From Alphaproteobacteria bacterium (GTDB lineage: Bacteria; Pseudomonadota; Alphaproteobacteria; UBA8366): a stretch of 14,620 nucleotides of DNA. A model generated the notes under the pieces. That model ran no database searches, had not been told where the DNA came from, and was given only the letters and a program-made list of their open reading frames with translations. The DNA lies in the NCBI GenBank assembly GCA_018665505.1, contig JABJCS010000188.1, forward strand, positions 1 to 14,620. The letters are read 5' to 3'. Within the stretch, counting starts at the first letter, position 1, and every line of letters begins with the position of its first letter. This document shows positions 7,954 through 14,134 of the stretch, in pieces. Both the position numbers and the translations under genes were made by a program.

Positions 7954-8478
7954 TTAGGCGCCGACCGCGTCCTTCAATTCCGAAGAAGCGACGCCGATAC
8001 GCTCGGACAGCTCTTCCTCGTTCAATCCACCGACCGGATGCTTCACGATCAACAGTTTGGGATCCGCTTTGCGAGCCTTCGCTTGGGCGCGCACCAGCGG
8101 CAAGAAGGTTTCAGTGATGACGATATATGTTTCAACTCCGCGTTTTTCGAGTTCGATACTGTCATGGAAACTCCACGACGAGCACGACCCTCAATCGGCC
8201 AGAGCGACAATAGCCCCTTTGTACTTGGCGGCAACTTCGTCATATAGCGCTTCAGGGGCAGGCTGAGCAGCGCTGTCCTTGAAGAAATAATCGATATTAT
8301 CGGTCGAACGATAGACGCCCATTTGCGCTTTCACGCCTTCGAGCAACTCACGCGCGTTTGGCTTTGAATTGGAGATGATGGCGATGGAATCGGAGTTCCA
8401 GTCGGTCGAGAGTTCGAACCCACTGCTTTGGTTATCGCCACCTTCCTCAAGGCCGAAAGACGGATTAACGATCCGCAT
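7954..8478 (-). CDS. UGSC family selenoprotein (TGA at 8193-8191 read as selenocysteine)
   Basis: This is a 174-aa selenoprotein. The reading frame runs from ATG 8478, with a strong AGGAGG five bases upstream, to a TGA at 8193-8191, then continues open for 78 codons to TAA at 7956-7954. Read as Sec96, the TGA gives U-G-S-C (96-99), the motif that names this (seleno)protein family. The residues after it, SSWSFHDSIELEKRG and then ITETFLPLVRAQA, and the C-terminal VKHPVGGLNEEEL, fit that family as I know it. The N-terminal half has the strand-helix SIAIISNSKPNARELLEGV (31-49) and the strand KGAIVALAD leading into the motif. U-x-x-C is equivalent to a thioredoxin-type C-x-x-C, so a selenenyl-sulfide redox centre is likely. 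A standard gene call would end at residue 95. The genes for Sec insertion (selA, selB, selC, selD) are not in the window. It heads the - strand operon. Confidence 0.92.
8161..8179 (-). promoter_or_regulatory. Candidate bacterial SECIS hairpin for the UGSC gene
   Basis: In the transcript, 11 nt after the UGA, GUCGUGG (8179-8173) pairs with CCAUGAC (8167-8161): seven base pairs including one G-U, closed around the five-base loop AGUUU. The loop starts 19 nt after the UGA and has G at its second position. Both agree with the known bacterial SECIS pattern, which has a short stem-loop within the coding region and a G in the first two loop bases, about 16-37 nt from the UGA. It would bind SelB carrying Sec-tRNA. 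Pairing was worked out by hand; no folding energy was computed. Confidence 0.75.
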
Positions 8479-8518
8479 GCTTTCCTCCTGATCGGAAAAT
8501 GATACTGCACTCAAGATG

Positions 8519-8547
8519 AATATAGCGCATCGGCGCCATTGTCCCAA
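8519..8547 (-). promoter_or_regulatory. Candidate sigma-70-type promoter of the UGSC operon
   Basis: On the - strand, TTGGGA (8547-8542) and TATATT (8524-8519) are separated by 17 bases, close to the -35/-10 consensus and correct spacing. Transcription would begin near 8512, giving a leader of about 34 nt that contains the AGGAGG ribosome site of the selenoprotein gene. The spacer includes the self-complementary GGCGCC. The 120-bp region is shared with the divergent SDR gene, whose own promoter I cannot place with confidence. Confidence 0.5.
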
Positions 8548-8598
8548 CCGTTGCCGCGCCGCACATATTTATCCAAACGATGGCATAAGGAGAGAGAT

Positions 8599-9408
8599 AT
8601 GCGGCTCGAAGACAAAGTAGCGATCATTATCGGCGGCGGACAAGCACCGGGAGAGAGTGCGGCCATCGGCAACGGACGGGCGACGGCGCTATTGTTCGCA
8701 CGGGAGGGCGCCAAGGTCTGCTGTGTCGACCGGAGCTTGGAATCAGCACAAGAAACCGCCGATATGATTGCCAAGGAAGGCGGGACTGCAATTGCCGCGG
8801 CGGCGGACGTCACGGACGAAGCCGCCGTCGAAGCCGCGATCAAGAAGTGCGCCAATGAATGGGGTCGCCTTGATATCCTGCACAACAATGTCGGCATCAG
8901 CGTTGAAGGTGGCGACACGACCCTCGATAAAATCTCGACCGAAGCCTTCGAGCGCATTTTCGACGTCAATCTGCTCGGCACCATGCTGGCGTGCAAACAC
9001 GCGCTGCCGATCATGCGGGATCAAAAGAGCGGTGCCATCGTCAACATTTCCTCGGCATCGGCCTATTGGACCAGTCACCCGACGGTACTCTACCCCGCCT
9101 CCAAGATGGCGATGGTGAGTTTCACCCGGCAAATTGCCATGCAGAATGCCGATGCGGGAGTGCGGGCCAATGCCATCCTACCCGGATTGATGGACACCCC
9201 CATGGCAGTAGACCGGCGCGTTGAGATCACCGGTCGCACCCGCGACGATATCGCGAGCGAGCGCGATTCAAAGGTGCCGTTGTTGAACAAGATGGGCACC
9301 GGCTGGGACGTCGCCCACGCGGCATTGTTCCTGGCATCTGATGACGCGGGATTTATCACCGGCGTGGAATTGCCGGTAGACGGAGGTTCGATGGCGCGAG
9401 TGGGGTAA
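8599..9408 (+). CDS. Short-chain dehydrogenase/reductase (SDR), probably NAD-dependent
   Basis: This 269-aa protein is a classical SDR oxidoreductase. The nucleotide-binding loop is longer than usual, GGGQAPGESAAIGNGRA (12-28) in place of the compact TGxxxGxG. Asp44, ending the second strand in VCCVDRS, favours NAD(H) over NADP(H). NNVG at 96-99 is the NNAG motif. Asn124 and the catalytic Ser152, Tyr165 and Lys169 (YPASK) are present, followed by PGLMDTPM and the C-terminal VDGGS. I chose ATG 8599 because AAGGAGAGAG lies just before it; upstream in-frame starts lack this and would overlap the promoter region. It is transcribed away from the UGSC operon and converges with the SMP-30 gene 40 bases downstream. 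It probably oxidises a hydroxyl or reduces a carbonyl in one of the flanking pathways; the substrate is unknown. Confidence 0.92.
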   Translation: MRLEDKVAIIIGGGQAPGESAAIGNGRATALLFAREGAKVCCVDRSLESAQETADMIAKEGGTAIAAAADVTDEAAVEAAIKKCANEWGRLDILHNNVGISVEGGDTTLDKISTEAFERIFDVNLLGTMLACKHALPIMRDQKSGAIVNISSASAYWTSHPTVLYPASKMAMVSFTRQIAMQNADAGVRANAILPGLMDTPMAVDRRVEITGRTRDDIASERDSKVPLLNKMGTGWDVAHAALFLASDDAGFITGVELPVDGGSMARVG

Positions 9409-9411
9409 GCC

Positions 9412-9438
9412 CCTCACCCTTCATGAGATAGGGTTAGG
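9412..9438. terminator. Possible bidirectional hairpin between convergent genes
   Basis: CCTCACCCT (9412-9420) and AGGGTTAGG (9430-9438) pair at eight of nine positions around a nine-base loop, in the 40-bp gap between two converging genes. No T-tract follows on either strand, so it is at best a weak or Rho-assisted terminator. Confidence 0.4.
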
Positions 9439-9448
9439 ATTCAGCGAC

Positions 9449-10381
9449 TCACACGTTGAGAAAATTCAACGGCAATCCCGCACGCGGCCAGTCGCATTCA
9501 ACCAGCAAACCCTGCCAGGACAGCGTGATATACGCTTTCTGCAAGTTCTCCCCACCGAAGCAGATATTGGTCGTATAACCGTCTCCGGTCTCGACGAACT
9601 CCACGGTACCGCCGTCCGGGCTCGCGACTGTAATTCCACCGGTGAAGAGAGTCGCGACGCAAACATTGCCGCCCGCTTCCACCGCCAAGGAATCATACCG
9701 CCGCATCCCTGTGTCGCTGGTGATATAGCGCCCGCCGTTCAGCGATTCCGGGTAGGGCAGTAGTTTCACTTCGCCGTCACCGACAATAACGAAGGCAAAT
9801 AGCCGCCCACCTTCGGTCTCCGCGACATAGAGTGTCTTCTCGTCCGGTGATAAGCCGATGCCGTTTGGTGTGGTGAAAGGCTGTATGACTTCCTTAATCT
9901 CACTGCCATCGGGCTTTGCCCAATAAATCGCCCCCCGGTCCAAGTCGCGCTCCCGCGCCTTACCAAGGTCAGTGAACCACATGTTGCCCTTGCGATCGAA
10001 GACGATGTCGTTCGGCCCGCTCAATCGGTTGCCGTCGCAATTGTCGTAGAGCCGCTCGACCTTGCCGGTCTCCATATCAATCCGCTCGATCCGCCCGGTC
10101 ACATAATCATCCGCCTGCCCTATCGGCCGCATGCCGCCGGACGCCGTATCGTAGGACCATTTAAACCCACCATTGTTGCATATATAGCAGGCGCCGTCGG
10201 GTCCGATCGCCGCCCCATTCGGCCCACCGCCGGTCTCCGCGATGACTTCCTTTGTCCCGTCGGGCAAGACGCGGGTCAGCGTGCCGCGTTCGATCTCGAC
10301 CAGAACGACGGAGCCGTCCGGCATGGCAATGGGGCCTTCGGGAAAGCGCAGGCCATCGGTTATCGTGCGAAATTGGGTCAT
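9449..10381 (-). CDS. SMP-30/gluconolactonase family protein
   Basis: This 310-aa six-bladed beta-propeller protein belongs to the SMP-30/gluconolactonase/LRE family, metal-dependent lactonases that open sugar lactones and similar rings. The expected metal and active-site residues are in place: Glu15 in FPEGP, Asn124 in LSGPNDIVFD, Asn173 in TTPNGIGLSPD, and Asp230 in MRRYDSLAVE (often DGLAVD in relatives). Repeated PDG blade turns (PDGS, PDGT, PDGA, PDGG) support the propeller fold. There is no signal peptide, so it is cytoplasmic. The start ATG 10381 lies two bases after the sulfatase stop, so it is the last gene of the - strand operon that starts at 13880. It probably hydrolyses a lactone formed downstream of desulfation or hydroxylation, though family members also hydrolyse other esters. 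Confidence 0.9.
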   Translation of the reverse strand: MTQFRTITDGLRFPEGPIAMPDGSVVLVEIERGTLTRVLPDGTKEVIAETGGGPNGAAIGPDGACYICNNGGFKWSYDTASGGMRPIGQADDYVTGRIERIDMETGKVERLYDNCDGNRLSGPNDIVFDRKGNMWFTDLGKARERDLDRGAIYWAKPDGSEIKEVIQPFTTPNGIGLSPDEKTLYVAETEGGRLFAFVIVGDGEVKLLPYPESLNGGRYITSDTGMRRYDSLAVEAGGNVCVATLFTGGITVASPDGGTVEFVETGDGYTTNICFGGENLQKAYITLSWQGLLVECDWPRAGLPLNFLNV

Positions 10382-10383
10382 GG

Positions 10384-11910
10384 TTACACCGGTGCAATTT
10401 TTTCAAGTGGTTCCTCCCGCCCGTCGGGAACATTGTCCCGCATGTCGGCAAGGAGATCGGATTTAATCGTGGCTGCCCCCGGGTCGCTCCAGAGATTGCG
10501 CCATTGCTGCGGATCGTCGGCAAGGGCATAAAGTTCGCCCTCGCTGCCGTCGTAGCGATTTGTCTTCTCGTAGGCCGTGACCAAATAGTCGTCGCGGACC
10601 ATCGTGCGCATGACGATCTCGTTACCGTCATAGGTGTCGATCCACTCTGTCACCACCCGCTCGCGAGATCCGTCACCGGGCGTTCTCGGCAACGGGCGAC
10701 CTTGCATGACCTCTGGAATATCGAGGCCAGCGGCGGCGAGAATGGTCGGGGCAATATCGAGGTGGCCGACCGGCTCCGGCACGTCGGCGGGGGCGATGCC
10801 GTCGGCGGGGGCCGGGCGCCAGATCAACGGCACCTTGGTCAGCGCGTCGATGTGGTACGGGCCCTTGAACAGCATGCCGAAGTCGCCCTGTAATTCGCCG
10901 TGGTCGGTGGTGAAGAATATCTCCGTCTCCGCGTCCCAGCCGCGCGTCTCGAGATAGGTCATCACCCGCCCGACGGCCTCGTCGATCAACTCGTTCTTGG
11001 CATGGACGATGGCGTTCACTTCGCGGATTTGGTCCGCCGTCGTGTCGGCGGGCACGTACGCGGGCGGCACTTCGAAGTTGAGCTGCGCCTCACCCCGATA
11101 CCACGCCAACCAGTGCCATGGCTTTTCGGCCAATATCTCTTCGCATTTCTCGCGACTTCCGGGATAGCCGGCCGGCAATTCCAGGTCCCGCCAATCAAAA
11201 CGCTTGCGCGCTGCGTCCGGGACATCCCACGGGTGATGGGGGTCCGGAAAACTCATCCAGCAAAACCAATTCTCATCGTCTTCCCGCGCGCCCAGCCAAT
11301 CGAGAGTGCGCCGCGCCGTCCAATCGGTGTGGTAGTTCTCCGGGTCGATGGGATTGTGCGAGACTTGTGGTGCCCCGGTATCGCCACCGCCGCGCGCGCT
11401 CGGATTGCCGCCGCTGGTATATTCGTGAAAACCCGCAACGTCATCTGGATGATTCTGCGCCAACCATTTTGGATAGTGGAACAACGACCGTCCCGCCCGC
11501 CCCGTGTGGCCGGTCAGCTCCATATGGTCGAAGCCGCGATGCGGACCGACATTATCCTCACCCGCCGCCGTATTCTCGAAGAACGTCTTCGCCGCATGCG
11601 GTTCGAAATGCGCCTTGCCGATCAAGGCCGTGCTGTATCCCGCGGATTTTAGCTCATGCGCCAGGCTCGGGTGGTCGGCGGGCAGAGGAATGCCGTTGGA
11701 GGTCACACCGTGCATGCGGATGTGCTGGCCAGTCAGGATGGTGGAGCGGGCCGGCATGCAAACCGGACACTGGTTGCGCGCTTGCCTGTAGATAATTCCG
11801 TCGCGCGCCAAATTATCGAGGACCGGCGTCTTCGCAATGCCGCCGCCGGTGCAGCCAAGCGAATCGTATCGCTGCTGGTCCGTTGTGATAAGCAGGATTT
11901 TCTTGGCCAT
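10384..11910 (-). CDS. Sulfatase (arylsulfatase-type, Cys-type formylglycine site)
   Basis: This 508-aa protein of the type I sulfatase / alkaline phosphatase superfamily hydrolyses sulfate esters (some relatives, phosphonate monoesters). The modification motif C-M-P-A-R-S-T-I-L-T-G starts at Cys51, which would become formylglycine. Other site residues are Asp11 in LLITTDQQR, Lys100 and His101 in LIGKAHFEP, FPDPHHPW (221-228), Asp336-His337 in FTTDHGEL, and Lys349 in FKGPYH. No signal peptide is visible, so the enzyme is probably cytoplasmic and acts on an imported substrate. I placed the start at ATG 11910, with GGAGGTGCGTTTC upstream, rather than 14 codons further out. It follows the TauD-type gene by 59 bases and precedes the SMP-30 gene by two. 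A formylglycine-generating or anSME maturation enzyme is not in the window. Confidence 0.92.
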   Translation of the reverse strand: MAKKILLITTDQQRYDSLGCTGGGIAKTPVLDNLARDGIIYRQARNQCPVCMPARSTILTGQHIRMHGVTSNGIPLPADHPSLAHELKSAGYSTALIGKAHFEPHAAKTFFENTAAGEDNVGPHRGFDHMELTGHTGRAGRSLFHYPKWLAQNHPDDVAGFHEYTSGGNPSARGGGDTGAPQVSHNPIDPENYHTDWTARRTLDWLGAREDDENWFCWMSFPDPHHPWDVPDAARKRFDWRDLELPAGYPGSREKCEEILAEKPWHWLAWYRGEAQLNFEVPPAYVPADTTADQIREVNAIVHAKNELIDEAVGRVMTYLETRGWDAETEIFFTTDHGELQGDFGMLFKGPYHIDALTKVPLIWRPAPADGIAPADVPEPVGHLDIAPTILAAAGLDIPEVMQGRPLPRTPGDGSRERVVTEWIDTYDGNEIVMRTMVRDDYLVTAYEKTNRYDGSEGELYALADDPQQWRNLWSDPGAATIKSDLLADMRDNVPDGREEPLEKIAPV

Positions 11911-11969
11911 GAAACGCACCTCCACACAAGGAAGTAGCGAAACCGACGGCACTGTCTACCCAGTCATTT

Positions 11970-12992
11970 TCAGACCGCGCGCCAAGGCTTGTCTGAGAAC
12001 CGGCTTTCAGGTGACGCAAAAAGTTCGACGAGATTATGTCCATCCCGTCGCGCCTGAGGATTATTGAGCCAAAGCCGCAGGAGATGGCGTTTACGGTCCG
12101 GAGCATCGATATATTCACTTCGAGAATGCAAGATGACCGAATTGTTAATAATTTGCAGGTCGCCCTTTCGCAAACTCATCGACAAGGCGAAATCATCCCG
12201 CGACACAATACTGTCAATCCGGTCAAAGGCTTCCAGATCAGACGGTTCTATTTCCGCGCCTTCGCGCGCCGCCCATTCCATATTATTGCGGTTGTATCGG
12301 CAATGGAGCAGGCCATTGCTGAAACTGAAAACCGGAATTCGCTCAGCAGAAATCGGCGCATGACCGGGTGGATGATCTCCTTGGCGATGATGATGATACC
12401 CACGAAGAAGCGCGGGCATTAAGTCAGGCCGCTGCGCGAGCACCTCATTATAAAGTGAGGTCGCACTCGCAATCGCACTCAATCCACCTTCTGACGCCGT
12501 CTCCAGACAAAGCAGGCCCGTATAGTGAAGCATTTGCGGCTCGCCCTTAGTACCATCCGTATGGAACGGCAAAAGCGCGGTTCCGCTATATCCCCTGGAC
12601 TGGTGACTGTAATCCCGGCCGATATCGCGAACGTCGACCATTCGTTCGGCGGCGCCATTCTGTACAATAGGCACCCCCAGATAGGCGGCGACGCCCGCAT
12701 ATGCAATTCGCGCCTCCTCTACGGTAAGGTGTTCGACGGGAAAATTGGCGATGACGGTGAAGCCCCGCCCGAATTCCAACTCGTCATAAGCACTTCGAAG
12801 CACCGCAGACGTAACCGGCAATGAAAAGTCTGCCTTTCCCACGATTTGGACGTCAGTCTGACCCAGCGCCTTGGTCGCTTCGACAATTTCATCACGCATA
12901 ATATTGTCGAGCGCACAGACCCAACTACGCGCCTTCTGGAAATCGGCGCCGCGCCACGCAGTCGCGTCAACTATAAACGACGCATCCTTCAT
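11970..12992 (-). CDS. TauD/TfdA family Fe(II)/2-oxoglutarate dioxygenase
   Basis: This 340-aa protein has the signature of TauD/TfdA-type oxygenases: HTD in LPFHTDG (His144, Asp146), a distal His289 in NNSVILHSRSEY, and an Arg for 2-oxoglutarate in KRHLLRLWL (Arg302 or Arg306). A GGLSAIASATSLYNEV segment (169-184) is also typical. Family members hydroxylate taurine, alkyl sulfates, phenoxyacids, betaines and other small anions; the RHLLRLWL ending is closest to the clavaminate synthase-like branch. The start ATG 12992 lies three bases after the stop of the PhyH gene, in the same reading frame, with GAAGG about ten bases upstream. With the sulfatase next in the operon, an alkyl-sulfate or sulfonate substrate is possible but unproven. 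Confidence 0.9.
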   Translation of the reverse strand: MKDASFIVDATAWRGADFQKARSWVCALDNIMRDEIVEATKALGQTDVQIVGKADFSLPVTSAVLRSAYDELEFGRGFTVIANFPVEHLTVEEARIAYAGVAAYLGVPIVQNGAAERMVDVRDIGRDYSHQSRGYSGTALLPFHTDGTKGEPQMLHYTGLLCLETASEGGLSAIASATSLYNEVLAQRPDLMPALLRGYHHHRQGDHPPGHAPISAERIPVFSFSNGLLHCRYNRNNMEWAAREGAEIEPSDLEAFDRIDSIVSRDDFALSMSLRKGDLQIINNSVILHSRSEYIDAPDRKRHLLRLWLNNPQARRDGHNLVELFASPESRFSDKPWRAV

Positions 12993-12995
12993 TGA

Positions 12996-13880
12996 TCAGT
13001 CGCCTTCACCCGACTGCGCCGCAAAGATAGAGGTATAGCCACCCGACCAGTCCGGCGGAATTTGGCATGGCCGCGGATCGTGTTGCGCCCAACGTGCGGG
13101 TTTACCGCGCACCACTTCATAAGTGTATTTCGACGGATCGGGATGCGGCGTATAGGGCTTTGCATCCGCCGAGGTATAGCAATTCAGCAGCAGGGGCCGA
13201 GGCTGCGGCGAAGTGCTCGATGGTGAGTAGTGTAGGCTGCGGCAATTATGGATCGTGATCGATCCCGCCGCCCCCATCAGGCAGTCGACCTTGGACATAT
13301 CGACGGTGGCCGCATCCCGGTCGCTGAGCATTCCAGTCCATTCCCCATCGTCATCGTATTGGTCATAGAGGGGACCATCGTGACTATCCCGCGCGATGGC
13401 CAGCGGTCCGTTCGACATGTCAGTATCCGCCAGATAGCAGCCGATGGTGAAGACGTTGTAATTGGTGTGCGGGAAGAACTGAGCGTCCTGGTGCCATTTC
13501 ACCGTACTGTCGCCGTCCGGCCATTTGAAGTTCAGCTTTGAGTGATGGAACACCACGTCCGGCCCCGCAATATCCGCCGCGACATCCGCCAGAATACCCT
13601 TCGCGACGCGCCAATAAGCATCATGTTGTTCGTCCGGCCGCTTCAATCGCCGCAGCACCGGCGTCTCGGCACTGTGCCCCGGTCCAATATCAAAGATATT
13701 GCCGGATTGGGTTTCTGCGCGGCTTGCGTCGACGAATTCGTTGGTCACATTCACCAATTCGCTGAGAATATCCGCTGGCACAAGACTTTCCACACCGACA
13801 TAGCCATGCACGAAATAGTGTTCGCGCTGTTCCTGGGAAAGAACCCGCGCGGGATGCGATAAAATTTCTTCAGGAGCCAT
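12996..13880 (-). CDS. Phytanoyl-CoA dioxygenase (PhyH) family Fe(II)/2-oxoglutarate oxygenase
   Basis: This 294-aa protein is a PhyH-family non-heme iron oxygenase. Iron ligands are His130 and Asp132 in VKWHQDAQFF and probably His217 in SLHYS. Arg228, eleven residues on, fits the 2-oxoglutarate-binding Arg of the family. Supporting blocks are an N-terminal REHYFVHGYVGVESLVP (19-35), the strand FHHSKLNFKWP, and NGPLAIARDSHDGPL (157-171). ATG 13880 has GGAG eight bases before it; an in-frame TTG six codons earlier would overlap that site. Relatives hydroxylate CoA esters, ectoine, phosphonates and secondary metabolites. It is the first gene of the - strand operon and lies close after a perfect 18-bp palindrome. 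It is followed at once, in the same frame, by the second dioxygenase. Confidence 0.9.
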   Translation of the reverse strand: MAPEEILSHPARVLSQEQREHYFVHGYVGVESLVPADILSELVNVTNEFVDASRAETQSGNIFDIGPGHSAETPVLRRLKRPDEQHDAYWRVAKGILADVAADIAGPDVVFHHSKLNFKWPDGDSTVKWHQDAQFFPHTNYNVFTIGCYLADTDMSNGPLAIARDSHDGPLYDQYDDDGEWTGMLSDRDAATVDMSKVDCLMGAAGSITIHNCRSLHYSPSSTSPQPRPLLLNCYTSADAKPYTPHPDPSKYTYEVVRGKPARWAQHDPRPCQIPPDWSGGYTSIFAAQSGEGD

Positions 13881-13905
13881 GCCACAATCTCCGTCCAAGT
13901 TTATT

Positions 13906-13923
13906 TAGTTCCATATGGAACTA
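13906..13923. promoter_or_regulatory. Perfect 18-bp palindrome, candidate operator of the dioxygenase-sulfatase operon
   Basis: TAGTTCCATATGGAACTA is exactly self-complementary and ends 25 bases before the PhyH start codon. This is a typical place for a repressor or activator dimer to act on the promoter of the 13880-9449 operon. The GTTCC-N4-GGAAC arrangement recalls operators of IclR-type or similar dimeric regulators, but that assignment is only an impression. No regulator gene is in the window. The promoter itself is unclear; TTGTAA lies upstream on the - strand at a workable distance from a poor -10. Confidence 0.6.
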
Positions 13924-14000
13924 TGTGCGTTTCTTAACCTGAGTTACAACCCTAAACCAAATAGGAGAGTACCCATACCAGCAAAACTGAAGCGTGATGC

Positions 14001-14041
14001 GTCTATTCGCCGAAAAGGTTACTTCAAAGACCGGCGAAGAC
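14001..14041. other. Hairpin-forming inverted repeat between LLM and PhyH genes
   Basis: TTCGCCG (14006-14012) pairs with CGGCGAA (14032-14038). After a two-base bulge the stem extends by GTC/GAC (14001-14003 with 14039-14041), around a 19-base loop. It lies in the 254-bp gap 13881-14134 that holds no gene. On the - strand it is about 95 bases after the LLM stop and could help end that transcript, though only a short T-run (TTTT) follows. Its function is uncertain. Confidence 0.3.
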
Positions 14042-14134
14042 AATTTCCTTAATCCGCCGCATTGCCAGTGATGTATTAACTTTCCGTTGTCGTTTGGATG
14101 CAGCGCAACAGAAGCATTTTCAATGCACGTATTT

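Noticed and set aside
8191..8478. UGSC gene as a pseudogene with a nonsense mutation
   Set aside because: The UGA falls exactly at the family's Sec site, is followed by GSC and a suitable hairpin, and no other stop or frameshift is present in the remaining 78 codons.
8191..8547. A 118-aa protein ending at the TGA at 8193-8191
   Set aside because: It is the N-terminal part of the UGSC selenoprotein with a false upstream start; the real start is ATG 8478 with AGGAGG, and the frame continues past the TGA.
10900..11652. 250-aa open frame on the + strand opposite the sulfatase
   Set aside because: It lies wholly within the sulfatase on the opposite strand, has no recognisable domain, and reflects GC-rich codon bias.
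14114..14126. Small hairpin GCATT-TTC-AATGC as terminator of the LLM gene
   Set aside because: Only five pairs and no T-run after it; too weak to call.
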